A stretch of 64,000 nt of DNA. It comes from Toxorhynchites rutilus septentrionalis (lineage: Eukaryota > Arthropoda > Insecta > Diptera > Culicidae). Numbering within the stretch: the stretch's first letter is position 1; each line of letters begins with the position of its first letter. Below, piece after piece: positions 1 through 10,108 of the stretch. A program made the position numbers and the translations under genes. Under the pieces are notes generated by a model, which was not told the DNA's origin, ran no database searches, and saw nothing but the letters and a program-made list of their open reading frames with translations. Location: contig NC_073744.1 in assembly GCF_029784135.1 (NCBI RefSeq), positions 74,627,935 to 74,691,934 on the forward strand. The letters run 5' to 3'.

Positions 1-208
1 TCAATTATTTATCTCAAGAAAAATGAAATGTTATTCGTTATGATAGATGCGTAGATATATTTCCTATCAAATGATGCAAAAACCTTTGCGATCTATTGAG
101 AAATGCTCGAGTTATAAGCGTTCCAAATCTTGCATTTTTTCCTACTTGTTCAGTGCCTAGATTTCCATTTCACCCCCTATATCTTCCGGTTAGACGTAGT
201 CCTACGTC
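1..208 (-). repeat. Terminal segment of a palindrome-ended element (type II)
   Basis: The sequence is the reverse complement of about 215 bp at 6566-6790 and is also similar to 5680-5900. Its outer end is the palindrome GACGTAGTCCTACGTC at 193-208. The inner part continues past the left edge of the window. No coding potential is visible. It lies in intron 3 of the SLC22 gene. That it is part of a dispersed repeat is seen directly from the three copies; the class of element is unknown. Confidence 0.8.
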
Positions 209-1491
209 AAAATATTTCTATGATGGTATAACACCCCTCCCTCCTCTGGAATGAAGAGGGGGGGGGGTCCTATAAAGTAATACACATATTTTGACCAAAC
301 ATGACAATTGAAAATTTTCGGGAAACTCTGAAGGGAAATCTGCACGTGGTTGAAAAATCTTGAACGAGAAATGTGTCTGAAAATAATCTGATATTATAAT
401 GACGAGTTTTGGTAGAAGTACTAGGATTTTTATAGTCAAAGGTAATTTTAAAGGGTTGATTAGAAGATCAATCAATGAACAGTTCTGCGATTGGACCCAT
501 AAAGGTGCGCTTCGTAAAAAAAACGTGAATGTGATAACGAAAAATAAATTTTGGGTGGGACGATGTTTACCGAGTCAGCTAGTACAAAATGAAAATGAAT
601 CGGCATCCTAAATAAAAATCCATAGCTTGATGGAAATGCTGGACAAATTATAAGAATGTTTTAAATTACTAGTTGAGTGATGAAAGAAGGGTTGGAATCA
701 AACTGAAATAGGATTTTGTTTCTGTACCATAAGCAATCAAATAATAAAAAACAAACTCGTATGTAACGAACCTAGTTTCAATTTCGAGCCCGATTTGATA
801 GGTGGACACCGCAAGTTATTTTTATACTAGGAGTTCATTGAATCATCTCGGAGGCACAAAAAGGTTATAGTGGGAACTAACATTATTTAATTGTATCTTT
901 TTGTGATTGAAAGTACGAAATGGAATACTCTTTCACGAAAGCAATAAATCGATTCAACGCGGTTTTGTGTAAACACGATATCCACTTTCAGTGGGGAGAT
1001 TAAAAAAACAGAACATGGACCAATCTATTCTCGATTAAGATAAAAAAAAGTTGGTATTGTTATGCTGACAGCACTCTCCGCCTTCGGACAGATGCATTTT
1101 GGGCTGCAAAATGAACAACTCGTGTCTGAAAGGATGCTGATGCGTTTACTGAAACGATAGCGACCCGTACAGACGCATTTCAGTGGCAAAAGGGCTCCAA
1201 TATTGTTGTTCTAAACTCTCATCGCGTTGTTCGTGCCGCTGTTTGTGTTAGAGTAAGTTGAAAAAAAAACCGAAAAGAGATGGATGCTCGAACCATATCA
1301 TGCCCGCAAAAATCTAAAATTTTAGTGTACTACCGAGGGTATTAGTACCCGTTTCGGATCGGGTCCGTTCTGTCGACAGGCGGCCGGAATAAAACAATTA
1401 GGCATCGAATGCACAATCGAGTCAAATCCACTCCATTTCAGCACCATCACCTATCTCTCGCACTATCGAGATTTCACTCGAGGGTACTTAC
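209..1491. other. Intron 3 of the SLC22 gene; a possible Helitron-like end, otherwise no feature
   Basis: This AT-rich stretch follows the splice donor at 1490-1491 (minus strand) and shows no sustained coding frame. At 549-583 a GC-rich segment ends in CTAG followed by T. This resembles Helitron 3' ends, which finish in CTRR and insert between A and T, and a similar sequence occurs reversed at 28690-28718. The rest was not recognised. Confidence 0.4.
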
Positions 1492-1654
1492 GTATCGCCC
1501 AGCTGGCCGAAGATGAACGTTCCAATCAGCTCACCGAACCGGTTGTACACAAAAATATTTGTCTCCCGGAAGCTCTTGTCGCATACCCAGTCGTGTTCGG
1601 TGATGGGCGTGTGGTCGTAATAGGTCCGATCGTACTCGTAGCCATAGGCGCAAT
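1492..1654 (-). CDS. SLC22-type organic cation/carcinine-like transporter, exon 3 (partial gene)
   Basis: This 163-bp minus-strand exon is bounded by an acceptor (TCCTGCAG before 1654) and a donor (GTAAGTACC after 1492). It reads CAYGYEYD, then ITEHDWVCD, then NRFGELIGTFIFGQLGD. The last part is MFS signature motif A, which normally continues into GRR/GRK in the next exon. The YGYEYD and TEHDWVCD blocks with paired cysteines are typical of the large first extracellular loop of SLC22 organic cation, carnitine and carcinine transporters. Phase agrees with exon 2: the split codon gives Asp. The following exons lie beyond the left edge. The family assignment is firm; the substrate is not known from this fragment. 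Confidence 0.88.
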
Positions 1655-2398
1655 CTGCAGGACAATGAGAAACCGTCGGAAGAAATTAATTGAAGTGTTC
1701 ACTTCAGTTCAAGCGGGATCCGGTCGATTTGGGGGGACACAAATCCGGAAGGCTTAGAATCGTTCTAATTGGAATACCTGATTTTTGCATCGTTTGCATC
1801 GCCATAGTAATCAAGTATGCGTGGCAAGCAACTCAAAGAAAATCGAATGTTATTTCGAATACAGTCAGAAAAAAACATACTACATACTTAAAACTATTAT
1901 CGGTATCTCTAATCGCCCAGAAAAACTACTATTTAACAAGGAAATGCCTTTTCTTAATCTCGACCGATGAAGAAGAAAAAAATAAACATTTCGTAATCGA
2001 CCACAAATCCTTTAAAATGCTCTATCTATTCTATCTAAAGATGCTGCCATAGTTCTATCCTATCAGCTTACAAGTATCAGCTTTCCCAAGGGAACGTGCA
2101 CTCGTCGTGGCGCAACACACGAGCAACACCGAGGAAAAATAACGACCGGATCACCGAAATACGATGCGGAAAACAGCGGTTCCGCTTCCCACAGAGCATC
2201 CCGAAGACATCGCGCCGCCTCTATTGCTCTGTAACTTCGAGAAAACGGTTTCGCATTTGCCGGAGGCCACGCCAATGTTTATGCAAATTAAATGGATGAT
2301 AACAGGTACCGTTACAGATTCCGATTACGAGCGGAACATTCAACAATTCGTCAGAGGTATCGAAGGTGGAACAGAATTTAGTGCTGTTTACGGCTTAC
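1655..2398 (-). other. Intron 2 of the SLC22 gene
   Basis: A 744-bp intron lies between the donor GTAAGCC next to 2399 and the acceptor next to 1654. Open frames on either strand here are short, A/T-biased and end at random, so no other gene is called. No transposon signature was recognised. Confidence 0.7.
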
Positions 2399-2514
2399 CG
2401 ATAATGTCCGACTGCTGGAAGCTCCATTCGGTGTAATCCATTCTGAGGTGTTCCTCCGTTACATTGTACATCTGACATTTGCTGTAACTGAGGATCCCTT
2501 TATTGTTCTCTTCC
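2399..2514 (-). CDS. SLC22-type transporter, exon 2
   Basis: This 116-bp minus-strand exon has acceptor CATTCCAG just upstream of 2514 and donor GTAAGCC just downstream of 2399. It encodes EENNKGILSYSKCQMYNVTE followed by HLRMDYTEWSFQQSDII. One nucleotide completes an Arg codon with exon 1, and the final G starts the Asp codon finished in exon 3, so the frame is continuous over all three exons. The Cys and the N-glycosylation sequon NVT fit the extracellular loop between membrane segments 1 and 2 of SLC22 proteins. The exon is short and easily missed by ORF-length filters. Confidence 0.85.
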
Positions 2515-2733
2515 CTGGAATGAAAGAGTAGTCAAATTATAGAACGGATGAATATTTAATTAATAAATTAAATTTAATATATTTATTGTATGTAGATGTA
2601 TTTCAAAATAAAATTAAGGGTTATTAGGTTAAGATCAGTCAGTGGAATCGTTTTCTAACATTCGAGACGTTGCAAATAAATAAATAAATTAAAAAATGAG
2701 AGTGTGAAATTCGATGCAAAAGAATGTTGTTTT

Positions 2734-2749
2734 GACGTAGGCCTACGTC
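2734..2749. repeat. Isolated perfect 16-bp palindrome GACGTAGGCCTACGTC
   Basis: A fully self-complementary 16-mer preceded by TTTT, as at the other family ends. The sequence after it (TTGGATTTCTATATAGAGGG) is only loosely like the type I end. It may be the remnant of an element end; no partner end was found. Confidence 0.6.
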
Positions 2750-2934
2750 TTGGATTTCTATATAGAGGGAGTCATTCTACAATGTTTTGTAATTGCTAAT
2801 TTGGTGGTTCGAAGAGTGCACTCACGCATACCAGTTCGTATCTGAGCCTATGTTCGTTATATACGAGTACTATTCAAAAAGTATCGCGACTTTTGAATTT
2901 CAACAGGTTGCGTATATTCTATTTTTGATTTTTT

Positions 2935-3085
2935 GACGTAGGAATACGTCTTTCGGGAACATGTTGGGGTACAAATTGAAAATCGAAAATCGAACGCCTC
3001 GTGAGTTTCATAATGGATTGATGAGATTTTTGAATCAATCGATTTGGCACTACATAACAAATTTTTCATTGAAAAAAAATTATAT
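2935..3085 (+). repeat. Palindrome-family terminal fragment (type III)
   Basis: It starts with the palindrome GACGTAGGAATACGTC, continues with TTTCGGGAACATGTTGGGG, and is alignable by eye for about 140 bp with 19334-19500. A more decayed relative lies at 18001-18180, where the palindrome has been lost. No protein-coding signal is present. It appears to be a truncated copy of a third subtype that shares only the terminal palindrome with the others. Confidence 0.65.
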
Positions 3086-3404
3086 ACAGGGTCTTTCAGG
3101 ATAAACGCTCACGCAAAAAAAATCGAATAGCTCCTTATAAAAGCTCCTTTCCGCTCCGTCGATTGTAACACTGCATTCCCCACTTCGGGACGATAATATT
3201 CGGCTTCTCGTTCAATCTGATCGGATGGTTTTTAGTGTCAAGATGTACAATTTACAAGAACGTGTATTTTGACGTAGGACTACGTCTTTCATTTCTATAC
3301 CGGGGTGTAAAATCAAAGTTTCGAAAACGAAAGCGTTACGCCGGAGACCGAGATTTTGAGCGTTAAAAGCGCTCCTAAACAATCGAAAGAAATGGTATGA
3401 TAAA

Positions 3405-3573
3405 CACTTTTTTTTCTTTGTTTCTGTATTATAGTGACTTCCAACACTTTTTGTCTGGTTCGTCACTGTTACTTCCATTTTTTGGAAGAATGTCGGGAGT
3501 GAGAATTGAACTCATGACCCTTAGCGTGAGAGGTATGGATGCTACCACTACGCCAGATCGCCTCCTAAAATGA
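3405..3573 (-). mobile_element. tRNA-derived SINE with target-site duplication
   Basis: On the minus strand the sequence begins with an A-box-like TGGCGTAGTGG, has a B-box-like GAGTTCAATTC, and ends in an A-rich tail (poly-T at 3409-3416 on the plus strand). It is flanked by the direct repeat ATGATAAA at 3397-3404 and 3574-3581, the expected target-site duplication. The host element copy at 50275 runs across this site without the insert. A 5'-truncated relative lies at 30819-30940. Confidence 0.8.
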
Positions 3574-3660
3574 ATGATAAATGGTTACTTTTTCATCCAA
3601 AAACTTGTTTCAATAGTCTTAAAATTGCTTTCAAAACAGGCAATTGAAATCACCAATCGG

Positions 3661-3696
3661 TATATAAGCGAGTGCCGCTCGGAAATCTACTCAGTT
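3661..3696 (+). promoter_or_regulatory. TATA box plus initiator inside the type I element
   Basis: TATATAAG at 3661-3668 is followed 32 bp later by TCAGTT at 3691-3696, the spacing of an arthropod RNA polymerase II core promoter. The pair is conserved in the minus-strand copies at 9820-9855 and 40515-40550. At 51100-51105 the initiator survives but the TATA box is replaced. Conservation among diverged copies argues against chance. A short downstream ATG is present, but no long ORF follows. Confidence 0.6.
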
Positions 3697-5098
3697 ATAA
3701 TTGAACAACGATTGGAGCATGTTGTCGCTGTTGTGATGAAGCTAACTTCGTCATGAAAGCGCTGATGAACGGTGTCACCAAGAGCCTGTTTGTGCACCTT
3801 AGGCCAGAAGGGAATCCACCAGGAGGAGAGTGATGCCACAAACGGTTCCGCTTGAGACATCGGAGCAGCCACACACACACATACACGCGCTGAACTATTT
3901 TGGTTTGGTTACCATCCATCATCGAGAAGATTCCAAAAGATGTCATCGGTGCTGAAAAATAATCTACCAGTTCCCCTTGGAATTGAAAAATACATTCATG
4001 CGAAAGAGTTTATTGTAATGTCTTCTATCCATATAACACTGCAACCAAATACATTTGGTTTTGATTTTTCAATCAAGTGCAATGAACAGGTGGTTATCGA
4101 GTTAGCATTAACCACTAGTGGGCTTCGAGTATCGAGGAGAATCTGGAAAGATGTTATCGTTATCGTCAAGTGCAATTAGCAGGAAAGCTTCTGAAGATTA
4201 TTCGTCTCCATCAGTACGATATTTTCGTATCCAATATTGGATGCGCGCGCAACGGAAAATGTTTCGCATCGCGAAAATCATATAATTTTCAATCGATTAT
4301 TGCTCAGTCGCTGAAAGTTTCAAACTCAGAGAGTACATTCGCCTCTAGTTACCTATTACCTGGCCTGACCTGACCTAAAACGCATTCAATTTGTTTGGAA
4401 CTGTGGGGGAGCGCAGAAAAGCCGATCCATCAGAAGGAGCAGAACAGGCGACCAAGAGAGTATCAGCATCGAAAAACATCGGAGACATCGGAGCAGCCTC
4501 CACACACACACATACACGCGCGTAACTCTTTTCGTTTGGTTGCCATCCAGCGTCGAGAAGATTCCGGAAAGATGTTATCGTTGCTGAAAAATAATCTGCC
4601 AGGTCCCCTGGGAATTGAAAAAAACATTCAAGCGAAAGTTTTTATTTTAATGTTTTCTAACCATTTCATTCTCAATCAAGTGCGATCAACGCAAGACCAC
4701 GTCTTTCGGCAATTTATTAGAGGTGTAATGAATCTGGCAAACGATGTTTACTCAACAATTTCACAAACGAGAAATGGGTGTTGTGAGAAAGGATGAGCAA
4801 ACGCAAAAATTATGTAGACTGATTTGATGCAACAGATATTTTGTCTATTGGAAATGGAATACAAATCACATTAAAATACAAGCAATGTAGTATGTATTAT
4901 ACAACTTTCGTTTGATTGCTTCTTTTGCTGAATATTGTGCCTTCAACGTAACGCTCTCGTTTTCGAAGTCCCTCAAATATTCATTTATTCAATTGATTCA
5001 GATGCAACTAAAAACAAATGATCACTAAATCTACGATAGTCCTACGTCACCCTTGCGGTTATACCACAGATATAATCCACTTCCTGTTTTTACTGAAA

Positions 5099-5679
5099 TC
5101 GTACTACTCGAGCAATCGAAGCTATAATGAAGCTTTATCCTCTTATGGTAAGAAATTCAACATTTTTCGTCGTCGATCACTTCCTCTGGGGGTACGTGAA
5201 GGACCGTTGCTATGTTAATAAGCCACAAAATTTTGAGGAACTTAAAGAAGAAATAACTCTGATTTTCAACAGCATCGAAGTCGTAATGTTAGAGTTGTGC
5301 ATGAAGAATTTTGTTCACCGTTCAAAACGCGTTATCGAAAAAGGGGTGGTCACATCGAAAACGTCCTAAAATAAGCTTTATTTTCGTTGCTGTAGTATTA
5401 TGGCATTTTTCCGAATTATTGGACTCGGACACAAATTTAACGACTGGTTGCTTGATAGAAGCTCATAACACAATATTCCTTTCCGATTCCACCACACTGC
5501 ATGACTATCTTCGGGTGGTGATCGATTGTCTCAAAATTCTATCGTTCCAAATTGTTCTAAATTATTTGACTTTTCATCACCCTTCACGAATTACAACAAA
5601 AACTTATAGAGCCTGTTTCAGATGAAGATCTGCGATTTATTTAACCAAACTTCACCAAATGCTCAGGGATGGTAGTTTT
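5099..5679. other. Stretch between palindrome-family elements; no feature seen
   Basis: There are short overlapping open frames in several registers but none with recognisable motifs. The piece TTCCTCTGGGGGTACGTGAA near 5180 loosely resembles the mariner motif WGYVKD, and a few following codons (5187-5290) resemble a mariner C-terminus, so a small decayed mariner scrap is possible. Confidence 0.3.
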
Positions 5680-6548
5680 GACGTGGGACTACGTCTAGCC
5701 TGAGTATATGGGGTTGAAATGAAAACCTAAACACAGAACATGCAGGAAAAAATGCAAGATTTCGAATGTCTATAACTCGGAAATTTCTTAATAGATCGGA
5801 AAGATGTTCAATTGATACGAAATATTTCTACGCATCTATCACAATTAATAAAAGGTTATTTTTCATGAGATAATTGAATAAAAGACAATTGAATGATTGT
5901 AAAATGTCAAACGTTATCTAAACGCCCTAACTGCCTCGTTTTGAGTGGCCCGATTTACGGTTTTCCCAACACAGACTTCAAAATCAATGTACCTGGGGAG
6001 GAATCCGCTTTACAAATACATGCAAGTCGGGACTATTTTTGTTCCCACCGAGCTGTGTTTCCCTAACATGGACTTCAAAATCAATGTGTCGGAGGAATGC
6101 GCTTTGCAAATACATGCAAGTCGGGGGTATTTTTGTACTCGCTCGGAATATGTTTCCCTAAAACGTACTTCTAAACTAGAGAAGGCTGGGAATATCGTAA
6201 TTTTAGAGATGAATGAACTTTCGCGGTTCGAAAACTATGTAAACATGGAGGATGTAAAATACAATGATCGTTAGACAACTCTTCCGTTCACATATTTTGG
6301 TAATCCTAGGCATCATATCAAACATAAGGACGGTCATCAAATTTACTTGTAACGAAGAACATAATCTATCACAATGCATGAATTGGTCTTACATGACAAC
6401 TGTTCAAACTGTTTACTTACAAAGCAAATATATTGAACTCAAAATGAATTCGAAAATTGTTTCATTCAATCGATAATTTAATAAATACAATACAAATTCT
6501 TACTAAGACAACGGTAGTCCCACGTCAACCTTGCGGTTATATCCTAGA
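5680..6548 (+). mobile_element. Palindrome-family element, type II, with tandem ~100-bp units
   Basis: The left palindrome GACGTGGGACTACGTC (5680-5695) is followed by about 215 bp shared with 1-208 and 6566-6790. At 5955-6150 there are about two copies of a ~100-bp unit containing ACTTCAAAATCAATGT and AAATACATGCAAGTCGG. The same unit occurs at 13730-13910, and a diverged version at 19620-19885. The right end is GGTAGTCCCACGTC (6513-6526) followed by the tail CCTTGCGGTTATATCC. The next element starts 18 bp later. The units are not maintained as a reading frame between copies. Confidence 0.7.
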
Positions 6549-7085
6549 TATAATCCACCCATTTTGACGTAGGACTACGTCTAACCGGAAGATATAGGGG
6601 GTGAAATGGAAATCTAGGCACTGAACAAGTAGGAAAAAATGCAAGATTTGGAACGCTTATAACTCGAGCATTTCTCAATAGATCGCAAAGGTTTTTGCAT
6701 CAATTGATAGAAAATATATCCACGCATCTATCATAATGAACAACATTTCATTTTTCTTGAGATAAATAACTGAATAATTTTGAAATATCAAGCATTGTCA
6801 AAATGCACTATGTGCCCATTTTTGATTGGTCCATTTTGTGCTTCTCAAATCGTACCGACCAAAACGGGCATTCAGAGCAGCAGCGAAATATAATGAAGCA
6901 CGATTGGAAAGGAAAAAGAAAAAAAATGAACGAAACATTGGTCGCAGTCTCACACATGCGTAATTCTCGAGCCAGCCAGTCAGCTTAAAAATCCCCGCTC
7001 CGCTGCCGTAACGATCCATTCTTTGTGTGGACACCGACTGGACAACATCGTTACTGGACGAGCTGGACGGCGAGAGATCGAGTGC

Positions 7086-7215
7086 CTTTCTCAAGGCAAG
7101 AGGGCGGAGGTGGTAGCGCTGGAGTAGAACAGAGTAGAGTTTTCAAAGGGCCTTTCTCAAGGCTAGAGACGAATGAACTGCAAAAGTTGAAAGTCTCTAT
7201 AATACAATACCTTCC
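7086..7215 (+). repeat. Short interspersed repeat fragment
   Basis: The block with GGGCCTTTCTCAAGGCTAGAG and the flanking TAGAGAC...GTCTCTA inverted repeat (7167-7202) recurs in altered form at 34800-34920. There it ends in an AAG-rich run, like the tail of the SINE at 54537. It is likely a 3' portion of a short repeat that landed upstream of the histone sequence. Only two copies are visible here, so the boundaries are approximate. Confidence 0.45.
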
Positions 7216-7300
7216 TTCCTTCCGTAACGATCATTCTCATTCAAACCGTACACCACATCGGTTCGCATCACAACAAATCAACAAACCAACCCAAGCAGCC

Positions 7301-7768
7301 ATGTCTGGACATGGTAAAGGAGGAAAAGTGAAGGGAAAGGCAAAATCCCGCTCGAACCGTGTTGGTCTGGAGTTCCCCGCAAGGGTAGCTAGGCCGAGCG
7401 CGTTAGTACCAGTGCACCAGTCCACCTAGCCGGCGTTATATAGTTTCGGCCGCCGAAGTGATCGAGTTAGCTGGCAAAGCTGCTCGCGACGATAAGAAAA
7501 CCCGCATTCGGAACAGAACACATTCGGTTCGGTGGACATCAAGACAACAACAGGCAGTTGCAGCGAGTGACGAGTGGCAAACGCAATCGCAAAACGGCAT
7601 CAGGTAGCAGAAGAAAAAAGTTTGTTCTTTATACAAACTGCTTTGGTGGCAAATCCAGAACAAGGCGGCATCGAGGGCGTTCGAAATGGTTTTTTTCAAA
7701 ACCACGAGTACTAAGTTTTCTAAATTGGAACCATTCCATTAATCAAGGCGCTTTTCAGGGCAATTAAA
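7301..7768 (+). pseudogene. Broken histone H2A gene
   Basis: From the ATG at 7301 the frame reads MSGHGKGGKVKGKAKSRSNR and then GLEFP, a near-exact histone H2A N-terminus (normally Arg at position 4 and GLQFP). After about 27 residues the segment that should hold the helix 1 region is missing. The sequence resumes around 7393 with codons matching the AERV...APV block of H2A, interrupted by stop codons and a frameshift. Another H2A-like stretch (ELAGKAARDDKKTR) can be followed at 7464-7505 in a shifted frame. The 5' flank is AC-rich like an insect histone leader, and a decayed histone 3' stem-loop lies at 7746-7761. It cannot make H2A. It has no introns, like normal replication-dependent histone genes, so it may be a displaced cluster gene rather than a retrocopy. 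Confidence 0.8.
7746..7761 (+). terminator. Decayed histone mRNA 3' stem-loop
   Basis: GGCGCTTTTCAGGGCA matches the replication-dependent histone stem-loop plan (GGYYYTTTTCAGRRCC) with the TTTC loop intact and two broken stem pairs. It lies about 450 bp after the H2A start, close to the expected place for an H2A gene. Its presence argues that this was a genomic histone gene with its own 3' processing signal. Confidence 0.55.
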
Positions 7769-8307
7769 CCTTCCAAAAAAGAGTTTAGAAAATACAGTTC
7801 AATGTTTTCTAAAACATTATCCAAAATAATAATAAAACACAAATTGATTTTTTCATAATTTGTTTGTCAGGATATGATGAGTATGTGAATTTGGCAGTTG
7901 TTCTGAGCTTATTGATTTTCATCAATTCTTAAATTGCTTCTAGATTGAAAGTACAGTAATTTACACTTATCTCGACATTTAGCTAATTGGACGGACCTGT
8001 AATGTGACATATTTAGTTGGACATTTTTGTAAACATAGAGTTCGGGGTCCAAATTATGACCCCACATTGAAAATCGACACTGTACCGCTGTTATCGCAAA
8101 TGTTCAATTACAGGTTAAAATTACCTTCAATCCGATACTGAGTGGTGGTAATGCGACGTGCCGTTGAATGTAATTTACTGTAAAATATGTCACAAGCTGG
8201 ATGGGAAGAAATTTTCCAACTGTGAAAGCTGTGGCGAGTGGCAAACGCAATAGCTAAACAGAAAGGTTTAACCGAACAAGATGGGAATATCGAGTGATAA
8301 CAAAAAC
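7769..8307. other. No gene seen
   Basis: AT-rich sequence without a sustained frame. The phrase GCGAGTGGCAAACGCAAT at 8233-8250 repeats a piece at 7570-7587 of the H2A pseudogene region, suggesting that a small duplication of that flank was carried along. Confidence 0.3.
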
Positions 8308-10108
8308 AGGAAGTGGGTTATATCTATGGTATAACCGCAAGGGTGACGTAGGACTATCGTTGATTTAGAGATCATTTGTTTGAAGTTGAATCTAAATCCA
8401 TTCTGAATGAATGAATAAATGAATATTTGGGAGACTTCGAAAACGAGAGCGTTACGTTGGAGGCACAAGGTTTTATGCATCCAATATAGGATACGAAAAA
8501 CCTTGTTCTGAAGAATAATCTTCAGAAGCTAACCTGCTAACTGTACTTGATTGACAAATCACAAACCCAAATGTATTATATGGATATTTTATGGATAGAA
8601 AACATTCAAATAAACTTTTTCACATGAATGTATTTTTAAATTCCCAGAGGAACTGGCAGATTATTTTCAGTAACGATTAGATATTTCCACATTTTCCTCG
8701 ATACTGGAAGCCCACCAGTGGTTAATACTAACTCGATAACCACCTGTTAATAGTACTTGATTGAAAAATATTTGGTCACAGTGTTACATGAATAGAAAAC
8801 ATTCAAATAAACTCTTTCAAATGAATGTATTTTTAAATTCCCAGAGGAACTGGCTGATTATTTCCCAGCAATGATTAGATCTTTCCGGAACTTTCTCGAT
8901 GCTGAATGGCATCCAAACGGAAAGAATTCTGCGCGTGTATGTGTCGATCATTCGCCGTCCACCTCCTCCAGCACGTTAGGCAACGATGTTGTCTTGTCGA
9001 TGTCCTCACGAAAAATGAATGTGTCTCACCACCAGAATATCGCTTAAGTATGCTTTTTGTGTGTGATTGAATCGAGAGAAGGTGTGGTTTACGATGGCAA
9101 TTTGGAAGGCAAACTAGAGGGGAATGAACTCTCTGGGCTCGGAACTTTCGGCGACAGCGCAAGAATCGATTGCGGGCGCAATATTGGATACGGAAATATC
9201 CTACTGATGGGGAAAAATAATCTTCAGAATCTATCCTGTTAATTGCGATTGATTGAAAAATCACAAAACCAAATGTATTTGGTCACAGTGTTACATGGAT
9301 AGAAAACATCAAAATAAACTCTTTCACATGAATGTAATTTTCAAATTCCCAGAGGAACTGGCAGATTATTTTCAGTAATGATTGGATATTTCCACATTTT
9401 CCTCGATACTGGAAGCCCACCAGTGGTTTATGCTAACTCGATAACCATCTGTTAATAGCACTTGATTGAAACATATTTGGTGACAGTGTTACATGGATAG
9501 AAAACATTCAAATAAACTCTTTCACATGAATGTATTTTTAAATTCCCAGAGGAACTGGCAGATTATTTTCCGGATCTTTTTCGATGCTGAATGGCATCCA
9601 AACGGAAACAATTCCACGCGTGTATGTGTGTGTGTGTGTAGCGGCTGCTTCGAGATCTTCCCGGGGAACCGTTTGTGGCATCACTCTCCTCCTGATGGAT
9701 TCATTTCTAGCCTAAGGTGCACAAACAGGCTCTTGGTGACACCGTTCATCAGCGCTTTCATGATAAACGAAGAGCTTCACCACAACAACGACAACATGCT
9801 CCAATCGCTGTTCAATTAGAACTGAGTGGATTTCCGAGCGGCGCTCGCTTATATACCGATTGGTGATTTGGTGATTTGATGATTTTGAAAGCAATTTTAA
9901 GACTATTGAAACAAGTTTTTGGATCAAAAAGTAACAAGTATAGAACGCGTAGACATTTTATCTTTCGAATGAAGTGTTTATCATACCATTTCGTTCAGTT
10001 GTTTAGGAGCTATTAACGCTCAAAATCTCGGTCTCCGGCGTAACGCTTTCGTTTTCGAAACTTTGATTTTACACCCCGGTATAGAAATGAAAGACGTAGT
10101 CCTACGTC
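8308..10108 (-). mobile_element. Palindrome-family element, type I, single internal unit
   Basis: This is an inverted copy of the 3271 element. On the plus strand it starts with the tail/right-end signature (8308-8359, containing GACGTAGGACTATCG at 8345-8359) and finishes with the palindrome at 10093-10108. It holds one copy of the internal unit (around 8575-9300) that is tandemly repeated four times in 37330-40326, plus a partial second round to about 9600. The TATA/initiator pair is at 9855-9848 and 9825-9820 on the minus strand. A (GT)n run lies at 9625-9640. The 129-codon frame at 8875-9264 is shared with 37545-37904 but breaks in other copies, so it is not called as a gene. Confidence 0.7.
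9820..9855 (-). promoter_or_regulatory. TATA box plus initiator inside the type I element, second copy
   Basis: On the minus strand TATATAAG (9855-9848) precedes TCAGTT (9825-9820) by about 32 bp. The flanking sequence CCAATCGG...GAGCATGTTGTCG is also conserved with 3651-3728. Confidence 0.6.

Larger units (their letters stand above)
3271..5098 (+). mobile_element. Palindrome-family element, type I, with internal promoter
   Basis: The left end is the palindrome at 3271-3286 followed by TTTCATTTCTATACCGGGG. The right end is marked by ATAGTCCTACGTC (5036-5048), then CCCTTGCGGTTATACC and a short tail ending in ACTTCCTGTTTT. The same two ends recur inverted at 8308-10108 and 37060-40800. Inside are a TATA/initiator pair (3661-3696), CA-rich runs near 3870 and 4500, and sequence shared with 53250-53940. 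No ORF is conserved between copies, so this looks non-autonomous. A SINE is inserted at 3405-3573. Class and mobilising enzyme are unknown. Confidence 0.7.
6566..8308 (+). mobile_element. Palindrome-family element, type II end, carrying an H2A pseudogene
   Basis: The left palindrome is at 6566-6581, followed by the shared ~215-bp type II terminal segment. Beyond 6790 the sequence still aligns loosely with the internal start of the 5680 element (GATTGGTCC against GAGTGGCCC), then reaches histone-like DNA. A right-end signature, ATAGTCCTACGTC, occurs at 10271-10283, so this element may extend to there with the inverted element 8308-10108 nested in it. The extent is therefore uncertain. The segment at 7016-7085 resembles 53571-53640, linking this copy with the type I internal region. 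Confidence 0.5.

Noticed and set aside
7301..7429. Functional histone H2A gene
   Set aside because: Only about 27 residues match H2A before an internal deletion, with frameshifts and stop codons; the 3' stem-loop is also damaged.
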